The position numbers and the translations under genes were made by a program. Below the pieces are notes generated by a model that was given only the letters and a program-made list of their open reading frames with translations, was not told the origin of the DNA and did no database searches. Below, piece after piece: positions 33,564-43,138 of a DNA stretch of 64,000 nt. The DNA is from Lachnospiraceae bacterium M18-1 (GTDB lineage Bacteria > Bacillota > Clostridia > Lachnospirales > Lachnospiraceae), in assembly GCA_000403295.2 (NCBI GenBank), contig KE159609.1, forward strand, positions 1-64,000, in the 5' to 3' direction. Each line of letters opens with the position of its first letter. The stretch's first letter is position 1.

Positions 33564-33626
33564 ATGGCATTTGCGCAGATGGACATTTGTGAGAAGACGA
33601 GGAGGGGTGATTTTCATGGCATATGA
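33564..33626 (+). CDS. 20-codon leader ORF overlapping jetB start
   Basis: ATG 33564 has its own AAGGAGG (33551-33557) and runs MAFAQMDICEKTRRGDFHGI to TGA 33624-33626, overlapping the jetB ATG (33616) by 11 bases in another frame. The jetB ribosome binding site GAGGAGGGG lies inside it. Such coupling could set the jetA:jetB protein ratio. It may also be a chance consequence of a sequence built around two ribosome binding sites. Confidence 0.4.
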   Translation: MAFAQMDICEKTRRGDFHGI

Positions 33627-34332
33627 ATTTGGAGATATCAGGATCAGCCAGGAGATTTTTTATTATCTTTTGGAACACCACGAACTGCGGGAGGATGAGG
33701 AGGTCCTGCTGTTCAAGGCATACGCGGAGCAGGAGGAGATCCAGAACCTGGTCAAGTCCCAGGGAGAGGCGGCCTATAGCACGATCGAGCGTTATGGAAA
33801 TGTGATCTACCTGATCCCGAAGGAGGAAAATCATTTTCTTGGATTTTCCAAGGCCCAGCTGAAAAATGTGCTCTGCAGATCCAATTCTACGGATAAGGAT
33901 TACTATCTGTCTCAGTTTGTGATACTGACTCTTCTGGTGGAATTTTTCGATGGACAGGGGAGCAGCAGTAAGGCCCGGGAATATATGCGTGTGGGAGAGC
34001 TCCAGAACTGCATTTCACGGAGATTAAAGGAAGGCGCGGAACATGTGCCGGAAGACCAGGAGGAGCAGGCGGGCATTGCATTTTCCAATATGCTGGAGGC
34101 TTACGAGGCGTTAAGATCCGATGAAAAGGGATCGCGCGCGAGGACCACGAAGGAAGGGTTCCTCCACCATATCCTGACATTCCTGCAGAAGCAGGGACTG
34201 GTCGAATATGTGGAACAGGATGAGATGATCAAAACGACAAAAAAGCTGGACAACTTTATGGACTGGAACCTGCTGAATCAGAACAATTATAAACGGGTGC
34301 TGCGGGTTCTCGGGGTTGGGAAGGAAGTATAA
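33616..34332 (+). CDS. jetB: JetB-like (MukE-type) subunit, locus 1
   Basis: 238 residues, soluble, with tandem winged-helix-like character: RISQEIFYYLLEHHELREDE at the start and FLHHILTFLQKQGLVEYVEQ near the end. In Wadjet and MksBEF systems the B/E subunit is a small dimeric winged-helix protein binding the kleisin. Size and position between the JetA-like and JetC-like genes fit. ATG 33616 follows AGGAGGGGTG; the longer frame from 33571 lacks a comparable site. Confidence 0.75.
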   Translation: MAYEFGDIRISQEIFYYLLEHHELREDEEVLLFKAYAEQEEIQNLVKSQGEAAYSTIERYGNVIYLIPKEENHFLGFSKAQLKNVLCRSNSTDKDYYLSQFVILTLLVEFFDGQGSSSKAREYMRVGELQNCISRRLKEGAEHVPEDQEEQAGIAFSNMLEAYEALRSDEKGSRARTTKEGFLHHILTFLQKQGLVEYVEQDEMIKTTKKLDNFMDWNLLNQNNYKRVLRVLGVGKEV

Positions 34333-34401
34333 GGGCAGAACGAAGATCCGTCTGCTGTGCAGGCTATCTGATGTAAATACAAAAAAGTCGAGGTAAACAG
34401 A

Positions 34402-37400
34402 ATGAGCAAGATAAACGCGGCCCGTCTGATCAATATCAATTACAATAACAACGCGATCCGGGTCAGTGACGAGACCTTCCGCTTCAACGGGGAAAGCACG
34501 CTGATCTCTCTGAGAAACGGCGGGGGAAAAACCGTCCTGGTCCAGATGCTGACCGCCCCCTTTGTCCACAAACGCTACCGGGACGCCAAGGACCGTCCTT
34601 TTGAAAGTTATTTCACCACAGGCAAGCCTTCCTTCATCCTGGTGGAGTGGGCCCTGGATCAGAACGCAGGTTTCGTGCTGACCGGGATGATGGTGCGCCG
34701 AAGCCAGGACAGCGACAGCGGGGAAGACCTGGAGATGGTCAATTTCATCTGCGAATACCGGTCTTCCTGCCTGCAGGATATCCACCATCTCCCGGTGGTG
34801 GAAAAGGGGAAAAAAGAAATGACTCTGAAAAATTTTTCTGCCTGCCGGCAGCTGTTCGAAGGGTATAAGCGGGACCGGTCCCTGCAGTTTTTTTATTATG
34901 ATATGAACAACGGGGCGCAGTCCAGGCAGTATTTTGATAAATTACAGGAATATCAGATCCACTATAAGGAGTGGGAGAGTATCATCAAAAAAGTGAACCT
35001 GAAGGAGTCCGGCCTTTCCGAGCTGTTTTCCGACTGCCGGGACGAGAAGGGACTGGTAGAAAAATGGTTTTTGGACGCAGTAGAAAGCAAGCTGAATAAA
35101 GAACGGAACCGGATGAAGGAATTTCAGAGTATTCTGGAAAAATACGTGGGGCAGTATAAGGACAACCGTTCCAAGATCCAGCGCCGGGATACGATCCGCC
35201 TGTATAAGCAGGAGGCACAGAAGATCCGGGAAAAGCTGTCCGTTTACCGGGAAGGGGAGCAAAAGGAGGAAGAGCAGGAAAATCTGGTGGCCCATTTTAT
35301 CGCGGAGCTGGAACGCCTGCAGGCTGTAACAAAGGAAGGGCATGAGGAAGTCCTGTCGCAGATGGAAGAGGTGCTTGCGGAGATCGCCCATATTGAATAT
35401 GAAAAATTGTCCGGCGAGATTTATCAGCTGGAAGAACAGATGCGTTTTCATCTGAGCAGCCGGGACATGCTTTCTATGGAAAAGGAAGCGCTGGAACGGG
35501 AAACGGAGGAGATCATCCGGAGGCTCCATGTGCTGGCCTGCGCGAAGCAGCAGCGGCTTGCGGATGAGGAAAAGGCGGAGTGGGACGAGGCTCTGCAGCG
35601 GCTTCGGGTGGCGCAGGAGAAAAATGTAAATCTGGAACCGGAGCGGAACCGCCTGGGCTATGTGCTGCGCCGCCATTATGAAAAGGAACTGGAAGAGAAC
35701 GGGAAAAGGCAGCAGGAGAACAGCCTGGCCATTGCAGAGACAGAAGAAAATATTTCCCGGGAAAAACAGATACAATCCAATCTGGAAGAGCAGATCCGGG
35801 AAAGGGTATCGGCAGAAGGGGCGCTGAAAAGCCAGGTGCAGGCATATGACCGCCAAGAGGAGCAGTTCAATAACCGGCATCAGGAGCAATTTGTTCGCAA
35901 CATCCTGGGGGAATATGAGCCGGGAACGATGGAGATCTTCCAGGAAGCTCAGGAGAACCGGATGGAGGAGCTGGTTCGGGAACGCCTGAAAACTAAAAAG
36001 GCGCAGGAGGCGTCGAAGGAAACACAGCGGAGCCAGGAACGGAAGCTTGCGGATATGCGGGAGGAGCAGATCCGCAGGAGAGCGGAGCAGGGGCAGCAGG
36101 AAGGGATCCGGAGCAGCTATGAGGAAGAACTGGAAGAGCGGAAGGTGATCCTGAAATATCTGGACCTGGATGAGAAGGAGCTTTTCGACAGGGAAAAGAT
36201 CCTTCAGGCATCCGGGCGGAAGCTGCTGGAGACCGCCAACCTGCGCCGAAATCTGGAAAAGGAAGAGGACGGCCTGCAAAAGGAATACCAGAGGCTGACA
36301 AAAGGCCAGGTGCTGGAGCTGCCCCAGGAGCTGGAGGCGGAGCTGACCGGGCTGGGAATCCATGTTGTATACGGGATGGAATGGCTGAAAAAGAACGGAT
36401 ATCCGGAAAAAGCGAACCAGGAGCTGGTCCGCAGCCACCCATTTTTGCCCTATGGGCTGATCTTGTCGAAGCAGGAGGTGGAAAAGCTGTCCCGCCATAC
36501 GGGTAATATCTGTACATCCTTCCCGATTCCCATCATCCTGCGGGAGCATCTGGAAAAGCGGGACAGGGAGGAGCCGGGGAATATCCGCAGGTTCGAGGAC
36601 GTCAGCTTTTATGTCCTGTTCAATGAAAATCTTCTCAACGAAGAAAAGCTCCGGGAACTGGTGGCGGAAAAGGAGCGGCAGATCGCGCGGAAGCGGGAAG
36701 CGATCCGGATACGCCAGGAAGAATATCAGCAGTATTTTGAGCGGCAGGAGCAGGTGAAAAACCAGTCGGTGAGCCGGGAAAGCTATGAGGAGAATGAGAA
36801 ACGCCTGAAAGAACTGGCGGACCAGATCCAAGGTACAGACGAGGATATCCGGACGGCTTCCCAGAAGCTTGCGGAACTGAAAGAGCAGATAGAACTCCGG
36901 GAGCAGGACATCCGCAGAGCAGACCAGGAGCTGGAACGGCAGCGGCGGAAAGCGGAAGACTTCCAGGAACTGCGGGCTGTGTACGAGGAATATGTGCGTT
37001 TCCGGCAGGAACTGGAGCTGTGCAGGAAGGATATGGGCAGGCTTGCGGATAAGCAGAAGCTGTCCAGGGAAAAACTGGAAAAACTGCAGGAGCGGCAGAA
37101 GTCTCTGGAGACTGAGAGAGATGCTCTGCTCCGGGAGGAAGAAGAGCAGCAAGAGGCAGTTCGGAAGTATCGGAGGTATGAGGAATATACGGAGTTTAAG
37201 GAGAAGGAGGCCGGGGAGGACTGGCGCGGGCTGTGGGCTGCGGCCAAGAGCGGCGGAGCGGCTGCGGCCGGGGGACGGCAGGAGCAAAAAAGTCGGTCAG
37301 GAGCCGCAGATGGTGCGGCCGGGGGACAGCAGGAGCAAAAAAGTCGGTCAGGAGCCGCAGATGGTGCGGCTGTAAAACCCCGTGCAGAAAAATCTGCGGT

Positions 37401-39012
37401 CCAGATCCGGTTGGACCTGCGGAAGATCGTGTCCGATATGGAGGCCAGATACGTAGCAGTCACTGCTACGGTTTCGCTGGAGATACAGGAACTGGAACGC
37501 CAGGAGCAGCTAAGCGGCAGACGCTGCAAAGAAGCAGACCAGGAACTGAAGCATCTGCAGAAAAAATACGGCCTTACAGATGATGCATGGCAGGATACGT
37601 ACTATAACCGAAAAGAGGAATCCCGCCAGGAAGTCCTCCTGGAAGACCGCAGGTTGAAGATCCGGACGAAGCAGTCTCTTTGGAATGAGGAAGATAAGCG
37701 GATCGCCGTCCTCACCCAGCAGAAGGAGGATATTCTGAAGCGGATGCGTACAGAGTGCGGCCAGGAGGAGCCCCTGCCCAAAAGCGAGATCCAGAACCAG
37801 GATTTTGAGTCCCGGAAAAACCAGCTGAAATATCAGGAAAAGGAATTGAAAAACACCGCGGACAAGCTGCAGAAACGTCTCCACAGCCTGGATGAAAACC
37901 TGACCGCGCTGGCGGAATACAGTGAATTTGAGAAAAAAGAACCGGTGGCCTGGGAACAGGATTTTATAGAAATGAACGCCAAGGAGCTGAGGAATTTTAA
38001 AGGTATCCTCATCCGGGATTATAACCAGTGCCTGAAATCCAGACAGGATGCGAAGGAGCAGCTGGTCCGCGTGCTGAACCAGATCGTGCGGGATGCGCAT
38101 TTCCAGGAGGATTATTATAAGAAGCCGCTGGAGGCCATGCTGGAACTGGCCGGCGACGCAGGACAGGTGCAGCGTCAGCTGGAGACCACGATTCAGTCCT
38201 ATGACAGTCTGATGGAAAAGCTGGAAGTGGACATTTCCGTGGTGGAGAAAGAGAAGCAGAAGATCGCGGAGCTTTTGGAGGATTATCTCAAGGAAGTTCA
38301 CCGTAACCTTGGCAGGATCGACCAAAATTCCACGATCACGGTACGGGAGCGCGCCATCAAGATGCTGAAGATCCAGCTTCCGGCATGGGAAGAAAATGAA
38401 AATCTGTACCATATCCGGCTGCAGGACCTGATCGACGAGCTGACCGAAAAGGGGATCGGGATCTTTGAGCGAAATGAAAATGCCCAGGAATATTTCGGCA
38501 CCCGCATGACTACAAGAAATCTGTACGATACGGTGGTGGGTATCGGCAATGTGCAGATCCGCCTCTACAAGATCGAGGCCCAGCGGGAATACCCTATCAC
38601 CTGGGCAGAGGTGGCAAAAAATTCGGGCGGGGAGGGATTTTTGTCTGCATTCGTGATCCTGTCCAGCCTGCTGTACTATATGCGTAAAGACGAGACGGAT
38701 ATTTTCGCGGACCGCAACGAAGGAAAAGTGCTGCTCATGGACAATCCGTTTGCCCAGACCAATGCGTCTCATCTGCTGAAGCCGCTCATGGATGTGGCGA
38801 AAAAGACCAATACCCAGCTCATCTGTCTGACCGGGCTTGGAGGGGACAGCATTTACAACCGGTTTGATAATATTTACGTGCTCAACCTGATCACGGCAAG
38901 CCTGCGCAGCGGCATGCAGTACCTCCGGGCCAATCACCTGCGGGGAAATGAGCCGGAGACCATGGTGGTGTCGCAGATTGAAGTGATGGAGCAGCAGGAG
39001 CTGGTGTTTTAA
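34402..39012 (+). CDS. jetC: JetC-like SMC ATPase, locus 1 (1536 residues)
   Basis: SMC/MukB-like layout: N-terminal head with P-loop SLRNGGGKTVLVQ (about 36-48), roughly 1,300 residues of coiled coil, and C-terminal head with ABC signature NSGGEGFLSAFVILSS (about 1406) and Walker B KVLLMDNPFAQT (about 1440). Two deviations are visible: the first Gly of the P-loop is replaced, and the residue after the Walker B Asp is Asn rather than the usual catalytic Glu. It would extrude DNA loops to recognise circular plasmids. A 51-bp tandem duplication lies in the coiled coil near residues 955-988. ATG 34402 follows CGAGG. Confidence 0.82.
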   Translation: MSKINAARLININYNNNAIRVSDETFRFNGESTLISLRNGGGKTVLVQMLTAPFVHKRYRDAKDRPFESYFTTGKPSFILVEWALDQNAGFVLTGMMVRRSQDSDSGEDLEMVNFICEYRSSCLQDIHHLPVVEKGKKEMTLKNFSACRQLFEGYKRDRSLQFFYYDMNNGAQSRQYFDKLQEYQIHYKEWESIIKKVNLKESGLSELFSDCRDEKGLVEKWFLDAVESKLNKERNRMKEFQSILEKYVGQYKDNRSKIQRRDTIRLYKQEAQKIREKLSVYREGEQKEEEQENLVAHFIAELERLQAVTKEGHEEVLSQMEEVLAEIAHIEYEKLSGEIYQLEEQMRFHLSSRDMLSMEKEALERETEEIIRRLHVLACAKQQRLADEEKAEWDEALQRLRVAQEKNVNLEPERNRLGYVLRRHYEKELEENGKRQQENSLAIAETEENISREKQIQSNLEEQIRERVSAEGALKSQVQAYDRQEEQFNNRHQEQFVRNILGEYEPGTMEIFQEAQENRMEELVRERLKTKKAQEASKETQRSQERKLADMREEQIRRRAEQGQQEGIRSSYEEELEERKVILKYLDLDEKELFDREKILQASGRKLLETANLRRNLEKEEDGLQKEYQRLTKGQVLELPQELEAELTGLGIHVVYGMEWLKKNGYPEKANQELVRSHPFLPYGLILSKQEVEKLSRHTGNICTSFPIPIILREHLEKRDREEPGNIRRFEDVSFYVLFNENLLNEEKLRELVAEKERQIARKREAIRIRQEEYQQYFERQEQVKNQSVSRESYEENEKRLKELADQIQGTDEDIRTASQKLAELKEQIELREQDIRRADQELERQRRKAEDFQELRAVYEEYVRFRQELELCRKDMGRLADKQKLSREKLEKLQERQKSLETERDALLREEEEQQEAVRKYRRYEEYTEFKEKEAGEDWRGLWAAAKSGGAAAAGGRQEQKSRSGAADGAAGGQQEQKSRSGAADGAAVKPRAEKSAVQIRLDLRKIVSDMEARYVAVTATVSLEIQELERQEQLSGRRCKEADQELKHLQKKYGLTDDAWQDTYYNRKEESRQEVLLEDRRLKIRTKQSLWNEEDKRIAVLTQQKEDILKRMRTECGQEEPLPKSEIQNQDFESRKNQLKYQEKELKNTADKLQKRLHSLDENLTALAEYSEFEKKEPVAWEQDFIEMNAKELRNFKGILIRDYNQCLKSRQDAKEQLVRVLNQIVRDAHFQEDYYKKPLEAMLELAGDAGQVQRQLETTIQSYDSLMEKLEVDISVVEKEKQKIAELLEDYLKEVHRNLGRIDQNSTITVRERAIKMLKIQLPAWEENENLYHIRLQDLIDELTEKGIGIFERNENAQEYFGTRMTTRNLYDTVVGIGNVQIRLYKIEAQREYPITWAEVAKNSGGEGFLSAFVILSSLLYYMRKDETDIFADRNEGKVLLMDNPFAQTNASHLLKPLMDVAKKTNTQLICLTGLGGDSIYNRFDNIYVLNLITASLRSGMQYLRANHLRGNEPETMVVSQIEVMEQQELVF
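37264..37365 (+). repeat. 51-bp tandem duplication inside jetC
   Basis: Unit 1 (37264-37314) and unit 2 (37315-37365) differ by one base (G to A, Arg to Gln), encoding 17 residues twice, each with EQKSRSGAADG. It keeps the reading frame. The Gly/Ala-rich sequence breaks the coiled coil. The near-identity points to recent slippage. Confidence 0.9.
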
Positions 39013-39033
39013 CGCTGTAAAATGAAAGGGGCT

Positions 39034-39065
39034 GTCCGCAGAGCATCGAAATAAAGTCTGCGGAC
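39034..39065 (+). other. Hairpin after jetC
   Basis: GTCCGCAGA (39034-39042) and TCTGCGGAC (39057-39065), perfect 9-bp arms 22 bp after the jetC stop. No T tract follows, so it may be an RNA stability or processing element rather than a terminator. Confidence 0.5.
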
Positions 39066-39116
39066 GGGCCGGACAGATACGGGGAGAAAGACGAAAGCAG
39101 TGGGAGGAAAAACGGG

Positions 39117-40010
39117 ATGAAAGGACACCGCATCGGAGTTATTTCAGATACACACGGCATTTTACGGCCAGAGACCGCAGCGTTTTTAAAAACCTGCGAG
39201 ATCATACTGCATGCAGGAGATGTTGGAAAGCCAGAAGTCCTCAGACAGCTCAGGTCGATCGCGGATACGCGTGCAGTCCGCGGAAATGTGGATTCGAGAC
39301 AGATCCGGGATCTTGATGCCCGTGGGGCGGGGAGCCGGAACCACACCGAGGATCCAAAGATCTATGAAGAGGAATCCGAAGCCGGTCAGGCGGATCTGCC
39401 GGAAGATTTACCGGAAGAACTGGAAACAGAACTTTTTGGATTCCGTATTTATATGATCCATGACAAAAAGCAGATCCGGAAAGATTTATCAGGCGTGGAT
39501 CTTATCATCTGCGGGCATTCCCATAAATATGAGACGGGGCGTTTTGGAAATGCAGCCTGCCTGAATCCGGGAAGCTGCGGGCCAAGGAGATTTCGTCTGC
39601 CGGTCACGATGATGCTTCTCACACTGTATCCTGCCGAACACCGGCTGAAAACGGAGAGGATTGACTGCATGGATATGCCTGCAATAGGAAAGGGGATATC
39701 CCTTACGGAGGATTCGGCATGGATATCACAGGAGGATGCGGTCAGAGATGTGCATGGGAAGTCTGCGGACGGCACAGGGCAGAGAGGGCCGGCAGACACG
39801 GGTGAAGAACTGCAGATTCCGGAACAGGATATGTACAGGCTGATCCGGCAGATCATGAAGGAGGTGGATGCCGGAAGAAGGATCGCGGAGATTGCCGCCC
39901 GGAACCATATCGATGCGAGGTTTGCGGAGCAGGTGTGCCGGATGTACCTGACACATCCGGGAGTGGATGTGGATGGGATTCTGGATCGGATGGAAAGGAA
40001 AAATTTATAA
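39117..40010 (+). CDS. YfcE/MJ0936-type metallophosphoesterase with extra C-terminal domain
   Basis: 297 residues, against about 160 for the simple family. Metal-site motifs are SDTHG (about 10), HAGDVG, RGNVD and CGHSHKYE; the usual HG-containing motif reads MIHDKK. A polar acidic insertion (about 75-110) and a C-terminal helical extension (about 240-297, with IMKEVDAGRRIAEIAARNHI) are unusual; the latter looks like a helix-turn-helix. It may hydrolyse cyclic nucleotides or phosphodiesters. It lies 104 bp after jetC and 58 bp before the helicase gene, all on one strand. Confidence 0.82.
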   Translation: MKGHRIGVISDTHGILRPETAAFLKTCEIILHAGDVGKPEVLRQLRSIADTRAVRGNVDSRQIRDLDARGAGSRNHTEDPKIYEEESEAGQADLPEDLPEELETELFGFRIYMIHDKKQIRKDLSGVDLIICGHSHKYETGRFGNAACLNPGSCGPRRFRLPVTMMLLTLYPAEHRLKTERIDCMDMPAIGKGISLTEDSAWISQEDAVRDVHGKSADGTGQRGPADTGEELQIPEQDMYRLIRQIMKEVDAGRRIAEIAARNHIDARFAEQVCRMYLTHPGVDVDGILDRMERKNL

Positions 40011-40068
40011 ACGAGTATAAGGGAAATACAGATATAGTAAATAGATAAAAGGATAAAGGGACCATACA

Positions 40069-43050
40069 ATGAAATCTTGTGAATTGCGGAATGGATTAGA
40101 GACTGCATTCGTGAACCAGAATGTAAATTCAAATCTGGCTTACCGCCCGGAATTTATTTCTAACGATCACAGGCAGGGAAAAAGAGTTCTGTCAGTGATT
40201 GAGCAGGAGCTTGCCAATTGCGAGGAGTTTTTTATCAGTGTAGCATTTATTACCCTGGGCGGGATTACTCCTTTATTGCAGACACTGAAAGAACTGGCGC
40301 GGAAGGGGGTTAAAGGAAAAATACTTACAACGGATTATTTGGTATTTAATGATCCGAAAGCCCTGGACAAGCTGCATTCCCTGGAAAATATTGAATTGAG
40401 AATGTTCTGTTCCAATGAAGATAAGGATGGATTTCATACCAAGGGATATATTTTTAAAAAAGAAGAGGTGTACCGGATTATTGTGGGCAGTTCCAATATG
40501 ACGGCAGGTGCTCTAAAAGTGAACCGCGAATGGAACACAAAGCTTGTTGGATATGAATCAGGAAAAGTAGTTTATGATATCCTGCAGGAGTTCCATTCTC
40601 TGTGGAATGACAGTCGCAGTCTGGTATACGATGATTTTATAGAGAACTATCGTGTCAGATATGAACTGGTCAGGAAGCAGAGAAAGACTGCAAAACAAAT
40701 ATCGCCTTTGCCACTGGAACAATACAGGCTTGAACCAAATACGATGCAGGTAAAGTTTGTAAAAAATATTCAGAAATTGCTTGATAAAAAGGAGAAAAAG
40801 GCTCTGCTAATATCTGCGACAGGGACCGGAAAAACTTATGCATCGGCATTTGCTTTGCGGGAAATGAACCCGAAAAAGGCGCTGTTTGTTGTACATAGAG
40901 AGAAAATTGCAAAACAGGCATTAAACAGCTATAAAAAAGTATTTGGAAAGAAGCGGGCAGATGGTTCAGATTATCAATATGTACTGCTTTCAGGAAATAC
41001 TTCCAGAGAAATAGAGGCGATAAAACAGGCGGATCTGATATTTGCTACCATGCAGATGCTGAGTAAAGAGAGCGTACTGCATGAATTTTCACAGGATTCA
41101 TTTTCTGTAATCTGTCTAGATGAAGCGCATCATTCCGGTGCCGGCAGCTATCAAAAAATCATGAACTATTTTGAACCGGATTTTTGGCTTGGAATGACAG
41201 CCAGCCCTGAAACCAACAGGTTCGATGTATATGACATATTTGATCATAATATTGCATATGAAATCCGTCTCCAGCAAGCATTGGAAGAAAATCTGCTCTG
41301 TCCGTTTCACTATTTTGGAATAACCGATATCAATGTTGAAGGTGAAGTGATCGGAGACAAAGATCTTGCAGAAGGGCTTCGTAATTTTAACCACCTTATA
41401 AGTGATGACAGAGTGAACTATGTGATTGAGCAGGCACAATATTATGGATATAGCGGAGAACGTGTCAAAGGACTTATTTTTTGCAGCAGAAAAGAAGAAG
41501 CCAAGAAATTGTCTCAAAAATTCAACGAGAGGGGACTTCGGACGGAAGCATTGACTGGAGAGGACAGCGAAGCCAGAAGAGAAGCTGTGATTGAACGTTT
41601 GGTTATGGACGTTCCGAAAGAAAAGCTGTCAGAAACAGATTATCTGGATTATATTCTTACAGTCGATATATTTTCGGAAGGTGTAGATATTCCCGAAGTG
41701 AATCAGGTGATTATGCTTCGGCCTACAGAGTCAGCCATTGTATTTGTACAGCAATTAGGCCGGGGACTTAGAAAGGCAGAAAATAAAGAGTTTGTAGTTG
41801 TATTGGACTTTATCGGAAATTACCACAACAATTTTTTGATTCCGATTGCTCTCTCTGGTGACCGTAGTTATAATAAAGATAATATCCGACGTTATGTCAT
41901 GGAAGGCGATAGGGTGATTCCAGGTGTGTCCACTATACATTTTGATGAAATTAGCCGTAAGCGTATTTTTGCGGCAATTGATACAGCAAACTTCAGTGAT
42001 ATCAAACTAATCAGAGAGAATTATATAAATTTAAAATATAAATTAGGAAGAATCCCGCGCTTGAAAGATTTTGATGAGTACGGAGAAATGGATGTATGCC
42101 GTATTTTTGATAACAATAGCCTTGGGTCTTATCACAAATTTCTCGTAAAATATGAGAAGGATTATAAGATTCGTTTATCAGGAGAAGAAGAAAAAGTAAT
42201 CGAATTTATTTCTAAAAAGCTGGCATCGGGTAAAAGAATCCATGAATTGGAACTATTAAAGCGGCTGATGTCGATTCGGCATGGGATTTTTAACGGTTTG
42301 GGAAAAAGGCTTCAGGAAAACTACGGGATTTTCATAGATAGACGCACAAAGACAAATCTTGTAAATGTAATGACCAATGAGTTCCCTTCCGGTTCCGGAA
42401 AGAAGACATATGATTCCTGCGTATTTATTGCAGAAGAAGGTACCGACTATGGGATTTCTGAAAAATTCGGTGAGATGCTAAAAGACCCGGATTTTTATAA
42501 GATTGTAAATGAATTAGTGGAGTTCGGTATTGACCGATATCATATGAATTTCAGCAAAAGGTATCAGAATACGGATTTTGTATTATACCAAAAATATACA
42601 TATGAAGATGCCTGTAGGCTTCTGAAATGGGAAAATAACGAAGTCCCATTAAACATCGGAGGATATAAATACGATAAAAAGACAAAGACATTTCCGGTAT
42701 TTATTAACTACGACAAGTCGGAAAATATCAGCGATACTACAAAATATGAGGATCATTTTGTGAATACAAATACACTGATTGCTATTTCAAAATCCGGAAG
42801 AACCAGGGAGTCAGAGGATGTACAGAATTTTCTTCATGCTAGGGAGCGTGGGATCGATGTCCATTTATTTGTTCGGAAAAATAAGGATGATAAGATTTCA
42901 AAAGAATTTTATTATCTAGGCCGTATGAAAGCATCAGGAAATGCAAAAGAATTTTGTATGGCTAATACGACAAAAACAGCAGTGGAAATTGAATGGCTTC
43001 TGGATACACCGGTGCGGGATGATATTTATCAATATATTATCGGATCGTAA
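40069..43050 (+). CDS. PLD-like / SF2 helicase / DUF3427-type protein
   Basis: 993 residues. The N-terminal phospholipase-D-like nuclease domain (about 20-200) has FHTKGYIFKKEE and IIVGSSNMTAGA, one HxK-type motif. The SF2 helicase core has Walker A ISATGTGKTYAS (about 245), DEAH box VICLDEAHHSG (about 348), SAT-like MTASPE and motif VI QQLGRGLRKAE (about 560). The C-terminal region with EWLLDTPV matches the DUF3427-type end of such proteins. It probably cuts or remodels invading nucleic acid. It lies between the Wadjet-like locus and a NUDIX gene. Its AT content looks higher than that of the neighbours, suggesting later arrival. Confidence 0.83.
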   Translation: MKSCELRNGLETAFVNQNVNSNLAYRPEFISNDHRQGKRVLSVIEQELANCEEFFISVAFITLGGITPLLQTLKELARKGVKGKILTTDYLVFNDPKALDKLHSLENIELRMFCSNEDKDGFHTKGYIFKKEEVYRIIVGSSNMTAGALKVNREWNTKLVGYESGKVVYDILQEFHSLWNDSRSLVYDDFIENYRVRYELVRKQRKTAKQISPLPLEQYRLEPNTMQVKFVKNIQKLLDKKEKKALLISATGTGKTYASAFALREMNPKKALFVVHREKIAKQALNSYKKVFGKKRADGSDYQYVLLSGNTSREIEAIKQADLIFATMQMLSKESVLHEFSQDSFSVICLDEAHHSGAGSYQKIMNYFEPDFWLGMTASPETNRFDVYDIFDHNIAYEIRLQQALEENLLCPFHYFGITDINVEGEVIGDKDLAEGLRNFNHLISDDRVNYVIEQAQYYGYSGERVKGLIFCSRKEEAKKLSQKFNERGLRTEALTGEDSEARREAVIERLVMDVPKEKLSETDYLDYILTVDIFSEGVDIPEVNQVIMLRPTESAIVFVQQLGRGLRKAENKEFVVVLDFIGNYHNNFLIPIALSGDRSYNKDNIRRYVMEGDRVIPGVSTIHFDEISRKRIFAAIDTANFSDIKLIRENYINLKYKLGRIPRLKDFDEYGEMDVCRIFDNNSLGSYHKFLVKYEKDYKIRLSGEEEKVIEFISKKLASGKRIHELELLKRLMSIRHGIFNGLGKRLQENYGIFIDRRTKTNLVNVMTNEFPSGSGKKTYDSCVFIAEEGTDYGISEKFGEMLKDPDFYKIVNELVEFGIDRYHMNFSKRYQNTDFVLYQKYTYEDACRLLKWENNEVPLNIGGYKYDKKTKTFPVFINYDKSENISDTTKYEDHFVNTNTLIAISKSGRTRESEDVQNFLHARERGIDVHLFVRKNKDDKISKEFYYLGRMKASGNAKEFCMANTTKTAVEIEWLLDTPVRDDIYQYIIGS

Positions 43051-43138
43051 TGAGAAATGGCATTGCAGTATACTGGTGATAAAAGAACGAATCATATTCT
43101 GATATTGAAATACAAATTTAGAAAAAGAGGAGTATAGC

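Noticed and set aside
34942..37287. 781-codon minus-strand open frame opposite jetC
   Set aside because: Leu/Pro/Phe-rich translation typical of the antisense of Glu/Lys/Arg/Gln coiled-coil codons; no ribosome binding site and it lies fully within a convincing SMC gene. The same holds for 37510-38937.
37264..37365. Possible CRISPR-like repeat
   Set aside because: Only two directly adjacent 51-bp copies without spacers, in frame inside a coding region; a tandem duplication.
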